This document shows, piece after piece, positions 21,125-35,024 of a DNA stretch of 64,000 nt (the stretch's first letter is position 1; every line of letters starts with the position of its first letter). The notes beneath the pieces are model-generated. The model was not told the DNA's origin, made no database searches, and worked only from the letters and a program-made list of their open reading frames with translations. Origin of the DNA: Flectonema sp. DT1601 (taxonomy: Eukaryota; Euglenozoa; Diplonemea; Diplonemida; Diplonemidae). Made by a program: the position numbers and the translations under genes. The stretch covers positions 564,501-628,500 of the forward strand of contig OZ025834.1 of assembly GCA_964019425.1 (NCBI GenBank). The letters are read 5' to 3'.

Positions 21125-21937
21125 ATGCCAATGCTCCGTAGTCTCGCAGTCATCACGTTCTGTGCCGCAAGTTCAATGGTCTTGGCGGATGACCAGCAGT
21201 CTGGTGGAAGAACAATCAACGAACACGACCTTCGGAGTGAGAATACCCTGCGTGAGAAACTCAGACAGGCTAAGGAGAAATCTCTAAAGAAAGATTCCGA
21301 TCCAACAGCTAATATTTTGTCAAATCTTGGTAAGCTGACGTCTGAACTCAAAGCGAGGACTGTAAAACAGCTGTCTGAGGCAGCAGAATACCAGGAAAGT
21401 CACCCTGCTGCTCGAGAACTCAGAAAGAGGATCGACGAGGAGAACGAGTACGTCGTGAAGAACAATGTTGAGTTCACAAGGGAGATGAAGATCAAGCGTA
21501 AGAAGGAAGTTAATGATGTGTTACAACAGATTGCTATTGACAAGAGTAACAAGATCTACGAGGAGGTCATGAAGAAGAAGGCAGTGATGGATGCGTTGCG
21601 TCCGCACCACCACAAGACTAATGAAGGTGCGGGGACCCCGTCTAGCTTCAACAACGGGAATGAAGGTCACCATGGCGGTGAGTCACCCACAGTTGCCCTG
21701 AGAGGTGTATCGACTCAGTCTTACAATGAGAAAAATGAAAAGGAGCAGGTAGAGATGCTGAGACAGCATCTGAACACGAACTCACGCAAAGGACACACAG
21801 AGGCTGAGATCCTTGCAATCCAACAGCAGTTGAAGATGGGCCTCGACAACAAGAAGCGCGAGAGAGAAGAGCGTCTAGTTCGCAAGCGACTTGAAGCTGA
21901 ACAGGCAGCTAAGAACAGTGAACGTATGAATGCTTAG
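21125..21937 (+). CDS. Gene A copy 4: secreted charged coiled-coil protein
   Basis: 270 aa, identical to the other three A products. Start ATG 21125 after the conserved acceptor ending 21101; 3' stem-loop near 21981-22027. It is the last copy before the housekeeping region that begins with alpha-tubulin. Confidence 0.85.
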   Translation: MPMLRSLAVITFCAASSMVLADDQQSGGRTINEHDLRSENTLREKLRQAKEKSLKKDSDPTANILSNLGKLTSELKARTVKQLSEAAEYQESHPAARELRKRIDEENEYVVKNNVEFTREMKIKRKKEVNDVLQQIAIDKSNKIYEEVMKKKAVMDALRPHHHKTNEGAGTPSSFNNGNEGHHGGESPTVALRGVSTQSYNEKNEKEQVEMLRQHLNTNSRKGHTEAEILAIQQQLKMGLDNKKREREERLVRKRLEAEQAAKNSERMNA

Positions 21938-22379
21938 GATAACTGCAATGAAACTTCTAATATTACCCGACGGCATTCTTGGAGGACACTGCGGCAACTT
22001 TACACCGGTATGCGCCGCAGTATCTCCTGTGAGTGTCTATTATTCCTCTCTTTTTATATACATTGCTCCTGACTCTATTACTTGTTCGTGTTCGGGTATA
22101 AAGAGTTGAGGAGAAAAGAAAAAAAAAGAAAAAAAAGTAAACCCTCCCTTACAACAAACACTAACTGGTCACGAAAACGGTATGCAAATGTGACCACAAT
22201 GTTGTGTTTATATTTATTGTTTTGTTTCTCTCTCTTTATACCAAACCAACTGAATGTTACCCAGTTAGTGATGGTATCACTTCAGTGGATGGTGTTTGGA
22301 ACTGTTGTTTACTTTTTTATCCTTTATTCAAACTTTTTCCACTTCACAGAATAGTTAAACTGTATTCACAATCCTAATA

Positions 22380-24790
22380 TACTCACTGACTCTGTAATTG
22401 CCCCAACCTGCGTTGTTCTTCATTCACTTTATTTGTTGGCCATCCTTTGTTGTCTTCTTCCCAACTTACTTCTCAATCATTTGATGTACAACGATGAACT
22501 TTTCGGATCGCTCAGCGAGGTGTCGAAGAACACCATTTAATATACTCACTGACTCTGATGATTGTTTCATTGCCCCAACCTGCAATTGTTTTCATTCACT
22601 TTATTTGTTGGCCATCCTTTGTTGTCTTCTTCCCAACGTGCTTCTCAATCATTTGATGTACAACGATGAACTTCTCGGATCGCTCAGCGAGGTGTCGAAG
22701 AACACCATTTAATATACTCACTGACTCTGATGATTGTTTCATTGCCCCAACCTGCAATTGTTTTCATTCACTTTATTTGTTGGCCATCCTTTGTTGTCTT
22801 CTTCCCAACGTGCTTCTCAATCATTTGATGTACAACGATGAACTTCTCGGATCGCTCAGCGAGGTGTCGAAGAACACCATTTAATATACTCACTGACTCT
22901 GATGATTGTTTCATTGCCCCAACCTGCAATTGTTTTCATTCACTTTATTTGTTGGCCATCCTTTGTTGTCTTCTTCCCAACGTGCTTCTCAATCATTTGA
23001 TGTACAACGATGAACTTCTCGGATCGCTCAGCGAGGTGTCGAAGAACACCATTTAATATACTCACTGACTCTGATGATTGTTTCATTGCCCCAACCTGCA
23101 ATTGTTTTCATTCACTTTATTTGTTGGCCATCCTTTGTTGTCTTCTTCCCAACGTGCTTCTCAATCATTTGATGTACAACGATGAACTTCTCGGATCGCT
23201 CAGCGAGGTGTCGAAGAACACCATTTAATATACTCACTGACTCTGATGATTGTTTTCTGTTAGTTAATTGTTTACAGCTAATCAAAACTGCCTGGCTATC
23301 CTCACTTCTTTGACTCCGTGAGTCTCATCTACAGAGAATAAAGTTCTTTCTTCGAATTGTTTCCCCCGCTCTCATATCATTTGATGTACAACGATGAACT
23401 TTTCGGATCGCTCAGCGAGGTGTCGAAGAACACCATTTAATATACTCACTGACTCTGATGATTGTTTCATTGCCCCAACCTGCTTTGTTTTTCATTCACT
23501 TTATTTGTTGGCCATCCTTTGTTGTCTTCTTCCCAACGTGCTTCTCAATCATTTGATGTACAACGATGAACTTCTCGGATCGCTCAGCGAGGTGTCGAAG
23601 AACACCATTTAATATACTCACTGACTCTGATGATTGTTTCATTGCCCCAACCTGCAATTGTTTTCATTCACTTTATTTGTTGGCCATCCTTTGTTGTCTT
23701 CTTCCCAACGTGCTTCTCAATCATTTGATGTACAACGATGAACTTCTCGGATCGCTCAGCGAGGTGTCGAAGAACACCATTTAATATACTCACTGACTCT
23801 GATGATTGTTTCATTGCCCCAACCTGCAATTGTTTTCATTCACTTTATTTGTTGGCCATCCTTTGTTGTCTTCTTCCCAACGTGCTTCTCAATCATTTGA
23901 TGTACAACGATGAACTTCTCGGATCGCTCAGCGAGGTGTCGAAGAACACCATTTAATATACTCACTGACTCTGATGATTGTTTCATTGCCCCAACCTGCA
24001 ATTGTTTTCATTCACTTTATTTGTTGGCCATCCTTTGTTGTCTTCTTCCCAACGTGCTTCTCAATCATTTGATGTACAACGATGAACTTCTCGGATCGCT
24101 CAGCGAGGTGTCGAAGAACACCATTTAATATACTCACTGACTCTGATGATTGTTTTCTGTTAGTTAATTGTTTACAGCTAATCAAAACTGCCTGGCTATC
24201 CTCACTTCTTTGACTCCGTGAGTCTCATCTACAGAGAATAAAGTTCTTTCTTCGAATTGTTTCCCCCGCTCTCATATCATTTGATGTACAACGATGAACT
24301 TTTCGGATCGCTCAGCGAGGTGTCGAAGAACACCATTTAATATACTCACTGACTCTGATGATTGTTTCATTGCCCCAACCTGCTTTGTTTTTCATTCACT
24401 TTATTTGTTGGCCATCCTTTGTTGTCTTCTTCCCAACGTGCTTCTCAATCATTTGATGTACAACGATGAACTTCTCGGATCGCTCAGCGAGGTGTCGAAG
24501 AACACCATTTAATATACTCACTGACTCTGATGATTGTTTCATTGCCCCAACCTGCTTTGTTTTTCATTCACTTTATTTGTTGGCCATCCTTTGTTGTCTT
24601 CTTCCCAACGTGCTTCTCAATCATTTGATGTACAACGATGAACTTTTCGGATCGCTCAGCGGAGTGTCGAAGAACACCATTTAATATACTCACTGACTCT
24701 GATGATTGTTTTCTGTTAGTTAATTGTTTACAGCTAATCAAAACTGCCTGGCTATCCTCACTTCTTTGTCTCCGTGAGTCTCATCTACAT
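22380..24790 (+). repeat. 172-bp repeat array 4 with 900-bp higher-order period
   Basis: The longest array: landmarks at 22494, 22666, 22838, 23010, 23182 / 23394, 23566, 23738, 23910, 24082 / 24294, 24466, 24638. Blocks of four 172-bp steps plus one ~212-bp step make a 900-bp higher-order repeat occurring twice and a half. Each unit has CGC-TCA-GCG and GGTGT-CGAAGA-ACACC mini-hairpins. It ends in the variant module just before the alpha-tubulin 5' region. Confidence 0.92.
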
Positions 24791-26379
<1,589 letters not shown>

Positions 26380-26639
26380 TCAGATGACTGTGATCACTAC
26401 CCCCCACTCTCCCTCCCTCGCACTTTTTAAATTTTACTTTCCACTCCTTTGCGCGACCCGTCTATTGTTCTATTCCTGTTCCTCAAACTGCGAAAACGAA
26501 CCGTACGATTCGCTGATGTTAATTTCTTTTATTTTTTTTTATTTTCCCTCTTTTGGGTTTTGTATAGCACGACAAATAGCACACACAGCCTTCCTCTGTT
26601 ATTGTATTAAAGTTATAACTTACAGCCCCTCACAATAAC

Positions 26640-26987
26640 ATGGGCGGTTCATCTAGTAAAGCAGAAGCAGGAGATCCAGAAGCAATGCAAGCTTGGATGA
26701 AGAGTAAACAAGAATTAAATTCAGAAACAACTTTTATTGCTGACGGAGGTAAGACTATAGCAAAGAAAGATCTCCCGAACTACATGTTCGAAACCGATCC
26801 GCGTTCGGCAATTCAACCGTGTGAAAAAGAGAAGGAAGCTGTACGAAAATGTTTAACACTGCAGAGGGGAAAAGAGTGCGAAGATCTACTTGACCATTAC
26901 AACAAATGTGAAGCAAAGTATTTCACTAAAGACAGAATTAATGATCTTGTAAAAATAGAAATGAGAGAGAGAAATGAAAAATCCTAA
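26640..26987 (+). CDS. N-myristoylated twin-CX9C (CHCH) protein, MIC19-like candidate
   Basis: 115 aa. N-terminal MGGSSSKA fits the N-myristoylation consensus (Gly2, Ser6). C61, C71, C80 and C90 form two CX9C motifs, the hallmark of CHCH proteins imported into the mitochondrial intermembrane space by the Mia40/Erv1 relay. The combination of N-myristate and twin CX9C is shared with animal MIC19/CHCHD3 of the MICOS cristae-junction complex, so a MICOS subunit is a reasonable inference, although the protein is much shorter and other CHCH proteins remain possible. The ATG lies 15 nt after a TTACAG acceptor ending at 26625. The next gene starts only about 105 bp downstream. Confidence 0.75.
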   Translation: MGGSSSKAEAGDPEAMQAWMKSKQELNSETTFIADGGKTIAKKDLPNYMFETDPRSAIQPCEKEKEAVRKCLTLQRGKECEDLLDHYNKCEAKYFTKDRINDLVKIEMRERNEKS

Positions 26988-27060
26988 ACCTACTGCTGAT
27001 TCCCCTTCCTTGTTATACTTATGTTTATCCGTTTTAGTTCCTTTCTTTATATTAATTTAT

Positions 27061-27070
27061 CACCCTACAG
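27061..27070 (+). promoter_or_regulatory. Putative trans-splice acceptor deciding the PKA-R start
   Basis: CACCCTACAG follows a pyrimidine-rich stretch and lies 22 nt before ATG 27093. An in-frame ATG at 27021 lies upstream of it, so would be removed if this site is used. Confidence 0.55.
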
Positions 27071-27092
27071 GAACCTGATAAATCCGTACGAT

Positions 27093-28568
27093 ATGCCTGA
27101 GTGTCCGAGTAACTTATATCTGCAGTATTGTAAGGAACATGGTGTCAAGAAACCCAATCCCGCTATTGTCAAACTTTTAAAGGGAGGGACTGAAAAAATT
27201 GATCTTTCAGACAATTATTTAGGAAACAGAGGTCTCCTCGCTATCTTAGACACACTACAGCATTGCCCAGACTGTAAAAGCATTAACCTGAAGGGGCAGA
27301 AAATCTACAACACAGACCTGTCACCTTCAAGTGTAAAGGGAAACACTATGCTTGATCGATTGATGGAAGTCGCTGCTTCTCATCCATCACTTCGCTCAAT
27401 TAATCTTTCAGAAAATCCGTTGTCTAATTTAGCAGGTAGGAAACTACTTGAGCTTGCATCAAAAAAAGAGAACATCATTGAAATAGGAGTGGCAGAAACC
27501 TACATCGATGGAGATTTGTGCAAACAAATAAAAACAGTTTGTGAAGGTAACGTTGCAAAACAACCAACGCCAGTAGAACAACCACCTGAAGAGGAAGCTG
27601 AATTTGGAGCTGTTCAGTGGTCTGGAAGAAAATCTGTCTCAGTAGCTGAAGAAAAGGGAATGGAATCACTTGGTATGACTCGTATTAGACGCAAGACTGT
27701 AAAGGGAAATAGCTACAACGTCGAAGATGTTAAAAACTACGTTCCTCCCGTATATGAAAAGTCTCCTGAGGACGCCAACAATCTCCGAGAATTCTTAAAA
27801 ACGAATCTTCTGTTCTCACATTTAGAACGTGGAGCTGTTGACGGTTGTGTAAAAGCAATGCAATCGGCAGACTTCGTGGAGGGTGACGAACCATGTCAAG
27901 AAGAGAAGGCCGGCAATGTTCTATTCATTATGAGATCTGGTTCTGCCGACGTAGTAAAAAATGGAGCAGTAGTAGACAAAAAGGAACCTGCTGGAGATCC
28001 TGTTTTCGGAGAACTAGAACTTATGTATGACCATCCATGTGTCGCAACTATCCGCATAAGTACCCCTACAGCTACTGCTTGGAAAATGGATCGTGAAGTC
28101 TATAAAAACTTAGTAATGGTATCCGCAATTCGTAAACGTGAAATGCATATGGAACATCTCAGAAAAGTTAAATTCTTAGCAACATTACCAGACGCTGACC
28201 TCATCCAACTTGCGGATGCTCTCCAAACAGACGAATGGGACGAAGGCGATTTAATTATAAAACACGGAACGGAAGGAGAATACATGTATCTCATCTTAGA
28301 AGGTCAGGTTGAAGTCATTGGTCGGAACGAAGCAGGCGACTCTGTAGAAGTTTGCAGGTTCGATGAGGGTAAAAACTTCGGGGAACTAGAATTTATGAAC
28401 AATCACACATGTGTAGCTGACGTTAAAGCAACAAACAGAACTCGTACAGCTAAAATAAATAGAAGACACTTTGAGATGTGTCTTGGCCCTGTAATGTCCG
28501 TACTTAAACGAACTACGGAAGGATCTGATTATGATTATTATCGGAAGCAACTTCAATCACCACAGTAG
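27093..28568 (+). CDS. PKAR: Kinetoplastid-type PKA regulatory subunit (LRR + two CNB domains)
   Basis: 491 aa from ATG 27093 (an upstream in-frame ATG lies before the acceptor). Residues about 35-145 form leucine-rich-repeat segments (EKIDLSDNYLGNRG, RSINLSENPLSN). R199-R-K-T-V is an inhibitor (pseudosubstrate-like, phosphorylatable) site. Two cyclic-nucleotide-binding domains follow, with phosphate-binding cassettes at about 305-320 (FGELELMYDHPCVATI) and 429-444 (FGELEFMNNHTCVADV). The cAMP-phosphate arginine of canonical cassettes is Cys in both, and a Glu replaces the small residue after GEL. This LRR-headed layout and length match the trypanosome PKAR, reported to respond to purine nucleosides rather than cAMP. 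It would bind and inhibit the PKA catalytic subunit, often at the flagellum. Confidence 0.92.
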   Translation: MPECPSNLYLQYCKEHGVKKPNPAIVKLLKGGTEKIDLSDNYLGNRGLLAILDTLQHCPDCKSINLKGQKIYNTDLSPSSVKGNTMLDRLMEVAASHPSLRSINLSENPLSNLAGRKLLELASKKENIIEIGVAETYIDGDLCKQIKTVCEGNVAKQPTPVEQPPEEEAEFGAVQWSGRKSVSVAEEKGMESLGMTRIRRKTVKGNSYNVEDVKNYVPPVYEKSPEDANNLREFLKTNLLFSHLERGAVDGCVKAMQSADFVEGDEPCQEEKAGNVLFIMRSGSADVVKNGAVVDKKEPAGDPVFGELELMYDHPCVATIRISTPTATAWKMDREVYKNLVMVSAIRKREMHMEHLRKVKFLATLPDADLIQLADALQTDEWDEGDLIIKHGTEGEYMYLILEGQVEVIGRNEAGDSVEVCRFDEGKNFGELEFMNNHTCVADVKATNRTRTAKINRRHFEMCLGPVMSVLKRTTEGSDYDYYRKQLQSPQ

Positions 28569-31526
<2,958 letters not shown>

Positions 31527-31848
31527 GCGGGCCGTCAGGTCTCTCTATTTTGTTAACTTTCATACTTTTGTTCTCACTTTTACGGTCGGTATGACATCGA
31601 ACGCTCCCACACTGATTTTATTTTTATTTTAAAAAAAACTTTTTATTTATTTTCCTTTCTTTTTTTTTTTTTTTACTTTTTTCCGCATTCACTTCTGTTG
31701 CAGTTTAGTGAAATGTTGTACAGCACTAGTGCGTTTCTTTTCTTTTTTCAGAACAAAATTTTCCCACCCATGTTTTTTTTAAAGTTTTTTTGTTTTGTTT
31801 TGATAAAAATTAATTTCTCACACAGTAGTTCATAACCCTTCCACATGA
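31527..31848. other. Intergenic, T-rich
   Basis: Mostly pyrimidine-rich with long T runs. It ends in TTTCTCACACAG (to 31825), the likely acceptor for the transporter gene. No other feature seen. Confidence 0.5.
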
Positions 31849-33624
31849 ATGGCCCGGAGACTACAAGCTGAACCAGATGTGGGTGTTGAGTCAGTAGATC
31901 TTGCCTTAACTCTAGTGGGATACTGTGTTGGTTTTGGAAATGCTTTGGATTTCCCTCATCTGGTAGGCAAGAATGGAGGCTTTGCGTTCGTATTGGTGTA
32001 CATCTGTTGTCTTATCTTAGTGGCATTCCCAGTTTTTTATCTTGAACTGCGATGGGGTCAGCTAACAAGAAAAAGTACTTGGCAATGTTACAAAAGTTTT
32101 CATCCAAAATGGGAAGGAGTTGGGTGGAGTTCCAGTATTATACTAGTCATTACTCAATCATATTACAGCATGTCGTGTGCTTATTGTCTTATTTATATGT
32201 GGGGATCTATTTTTGATCCACTACCCTGGTCCACAAAGTCATTTAACACAGAGGTGTTGGAACTCAATGGTCTCAAAGCTACACAGTACTACTGGGATTA
32301 CAGTGTTTTAAATAGATTTTCGAGTAAAGACGAAGGTAGAATAGGATTTGGTCCGATTCAAGGAAATTTAGTAATGGCTTCATTAGGTACGTGGATTATT
32401 GTATACTTATTGAAAAGGAGAGGGATGACTATGGCAGGAAAACTTCATGCTGCTGTTGTGACGTTTCCTTTTATTGTAACAATTTTGTTGGTATTGAGGG
32501 TTTCATTCTTGGAAGGTTCTGGTGATGGAATTGACTTTTACCTACGAAGAGTTGATGTCACAGCTTTTTATGATCCTAGTGTGTGGGTGGCTGCTTGTTT
32601 TCAAATTCTATTCTCTCTGTCTCCTGGATTAGGTGCTACGATCACACTCGCTTCGTTTGCTTCACCGAAAACACCTATTGCTACTATTGCTGTGTTGGTA
32701 ACGGTTATTAATAGTGCTTTTAGTATGCTTTTTGGTTTAGTAATTTATGGTCTTCTCGGTCATATAAGACATCGAAAGTGTTTTGTGCTACAACAGGATT
32801 GTCAAACAGTAAGTTCACTGGCTGAGTCATCAGGTCAAGAATTGAGTTTTGTAATAATCGCTGAGGGATTTGAAAATATTTTGGGAAGCAATCTAATTTC
32901 GTTGTTCTTTTTTTCAACGTTGTTTTGTCTTGGGATGACTACTATAACTGCGTGGATGGAAGCGAGTTGTACTTATTTATGCGACATAGCAGCAAGATTT
33001 GGAATGAAAAAGGTCAGTTGGTCAGAGAGTGCCCTATACATGTCGATACTAGGCTTCGTATTAACAATTCCGTTCTGTACTAGGGTCGGATTTCCTCTTC
33101 GTGGAGCTTTAGGTCATTATGGAGGAAGCTATAATGCTATGATTATATGTGTTGCTGAGTGTTTTATTCATAGGTTTTATGGCATTCCTGGTCTTCATCC
33201 ACGAATCTCATTTATGATTTTAACAATCACACCTCTTCTGTTGGTTTGTTGTATCGTGTGGCAGTTCTTTTATGATGTTACGGGTAAATCGAATATGGCT
33301 CCAAGTTTTCACATTGCTGGGATTTCATTATTAGTGGTAAGCATAATTCCAATTGTTTATAGTTTTATTTGCAGAGATTGGGAACCTGATCAATACGAAC
33401 CCTCAGAAGTGTCTTTATCCGTCAGTTGTTATCGCGATGATCAAATTATACTCCGAGAGCAATCTAGCGAACCTGAGCCCTCTATAAGATCTGATACGAA
33501 AAGTGAATCAGAATTTAATAACATCGACTACACTAATTTCGATAGGTTGAACGGAATTGAACAATTACCATTAGATGTTTCCTTGTGGACTCAAATAAAC
33601 TCCTTGAGACCAAACAAAGAATAA
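31849..33624 (+). CDS. SLC6 / sodium:neurotransmitter symporter family transporter
   Basis: 591 aa polytopic membrane protein with about 12 hydrophobic segments. TM1 carries GYCVGFGNALDFPHLVGKNG, the SNF-family signature, and TM2 has FPVFYLELRWGQ. Family members move amino acids, osmolytes or amines with Na+. The signature is unusual: the extracellular-gate Arg (R30 in LeuT, GNxxRFP) is D34 here, and the TM10 partner Asp (D404 in LeuT) appears to be Gly in LGHYGG. The large TM3-TM4 loop is modest and the C-tail (about 515-591) is acidic and polar. The ATG chosen is at 31849; an overlapping out-of-frame ATG lies 4 nt upstream. Substrate unknown. Confidence 0.85.
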   Translation: MARRLQAEPDVGVESVDLALTLVGYCVGFGNALDFPHLVGKNGGFAFVLVYICCLILVAFPVFYLELRWGQLTRKSTWQCYKSFHPKWEGVGWSSSIILVITQSYYSMSCAYCLIYMWGSIFDPLPWSTKSFNTEVLELNGLKATQYYWDYSVLNRFSSKDEGRIGFGPIQGNLVMASLGTWIIVYLLKRRGMTMAGKLHAAVVTFPFIVTILLVLRVSFLEGSGDGIDFYLRRVDVTAFYDPSVWVAACFQILFSLSPGLGATITLASFASPKTPIATIAVLVTVINSAFSMLFGLVIYGLLGHIRHRKCFVLQQDCQTVSSLAESSGQELSFVIIAEGFENILGSNLISLFFFSTLFCLGMTTITAWMEASCTYLCDIAARFGMKKVSWSESALYMSILGFVLTIPFCTRVGFPLRGALGHYGGSYNAMIICVAECFIHRFYGIPGLHPRISFMILTITPLLLVCCIVWQFFYDVTGKSNMAPSFHIAGISLLVVSIIPIVYSFICRDWEPDQYEPSEVSLSVSCYRDDQIILREQSSEPEPSIRSDTKSESEFNNIDYTNFDRLNGIEQLPLDVSLWTQINSLRPNKE

Positions 33625-33936
33625 TGAGATTTATTATTATTATTATTATTATTATTTTTTTTTATTTTTATAGTTTTGTTTTGGTAAGTTTATAAGCAGT
33701 CACGAGACGTGTGTCTGCTTTTAGTTAGTTTGAAATGTGCTCCACTAGAGATGGCAACCGTCCGAGAATATTGTAACTTTTATTTTTTTATGGCCCCGTC
33801 TCACCCGTCCGTCTTTTCGTATCGTATTAAAATCCCCCCCCCTCCCTATAATGATTCATGTCTAATTTGTTGCGTGTTAACCTTGATTTATTTATCCAAG
33901 TCCCCCCTCCGAACAACGAATAACAACAATATTCTA

Positions 33937-34105
33937 GGCTATTAACAGAGAGCCGCCCCCCCCCCCCTTCCTGGTGTTCGTCTTTTTCTATGGTTAATTT
34001 TCAAGACAATATAATGTATTAATTAAGTACTCATGAGTTTTATAAAAAACTGTTACGGTAACATAGGCAAGTGGCGCTCAACTATGTTCACGTGGCCTCC
34101 GGTGG
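33937..34105 (+). repeat. Dispersed repeat R2, copy b
   Basis: Near-identical to 29061-29223; the early C run is longer (about 12 C) and GACAAAG reads AACAGAG. The AACATAG/CTATGTT hairpin is conserved. Located 3' of the transporter gene. Confidence 0.85.
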
Positions 34106-34151
34106 GATGTAACAACAATATCTTTATTGAACATTATATTTAAGTAAGTAG

Positions 34152-34220
34152 TACATCCTAGTCCATTGGTAACTAGGACGTATCAGTCATTACTGTTTAC
34201 GAGAGTATGGATTACTCTCG
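34152..34220 (+). ncRNA. Candidate structured RNA: two adjacent hairpins
   Basis: Hairpin 1: TAC-a-TCCTAGT (34152-34162) pairs with ACTAGGA-c-GTA (34172-34182), ten pairs with one mismatch. Hairpin 2: CGAGAGTA (34200-34207) pairs perfectly with TACTCTCG (34213-34220) around a 5-nt loop. No known RNA family was recognised; transcription is not shown. Confidence 0.35.
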
Positions 34221-35024
34221 AAACCTAATAGTTACTTCAAAAAAATGCTAAGTTAAGCAACACACCTAATCACTGTATCTAAAAACTAATGTTAAATTAT
34301 CGTAATGTTGTTTTTTATGATACAATACATTTGTATTGTTACGTACAAAATCAAAATAGCTACCCCCCTCCAAAAAAAAAAGAATTGGCTTTATCTTCAA
34401 CTATACAGAAAATAATGATATAACAACTGTGTTTGTGCACGAAACCGTGAACCGACTTAAACTGATAAAGCTAAAGGAGGTTTACGTGTGCTGCCCAACA
34501 TTCTTTTTCGTTTCTTACAATACTTGTTAAATGCAAAAAAAAAAAAATCGAACTCATCACTATTTCTGTCGTACCAACAGTTTCCCTGAACCCCTTCCCC
34601 CTTTACAATAAAAGCATTCATAAGTTTGTAGAACACTAAAGCAGATTTATGACCCCAAACAAAGTTATTCGAGAGGTGTGTGCCCTGCCAACGTTAGAAT
34701 ATCCTTTCTGTAGTGCTTTCTTCAACCGACGTCTTGTTATGTGCCCACAATGGATAGTCTTTCAGATGGGAAACATAAAGCCCAGGTAGTGGTCTTTCTC
34801 CCAGATATTTTATTATTTCTGTTAGATGAAAATTGTATTTGTTTTTGGATAGCTTTTCTTATTTTTTTCCCGTGGGTGTTTTAATTATTTTTTTTTCCCC
34901 TCACCCAGTTACGAAATTATGTTCAGCTCTTCTTTCTGTTGTTTTTTGTATAATGACTCATAAAGAGTTCAATGTTACTGAAAAAAAATAATTAATTTTT
35001 CATTCTCCTGCACAGGATTTGGTG

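Larger units (their letters stand above)
11041..23314 (+). repeat. 7,666-bp-offset direct segmental duplication carrying B, spacer and A
   Basis: About 11041-15648 matches 18707-23314 at a constant offset of 7,666 bp, covering array end, gene B, R1, palindrome, gene A and five 172-bp units; no differences noticed by eye. A third alignment, about 15649-18750 against 20775-23876 (offset 5,126 bp), links copies 3 and 4. Constant offsets across kilobases imply no indels since duplication. Confidence 0.88.
33625..35024. other. Intergenic region between transporter and dynein, with R2 and paired hairpins
   Basis: About 1.4 kb without a gene. It contains an ATT microsatellite (about 33630-33656), R2 copy b (33937-34105), two adjacent strong hairpins (34152-34220), A/T runs, and the dynein acceptor TCCTGCACAG ending 35015. 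Confidence 0.65.

Noticed and set aside
5583-24790. CRISPR array
   Set aside because: The repeats are long (128-428 and 172 bp), directly abutting, without short repeats and unique spacers, and the genome is eukaryotic.
27021-27092. Upstream ATG extending PKA-R by 24 residues
   Set aside because: The extension crosses a pyrimidine tract and CACCCTACAG acceptor, and encodes a hydrophobic sequence untypical for PKA-R.
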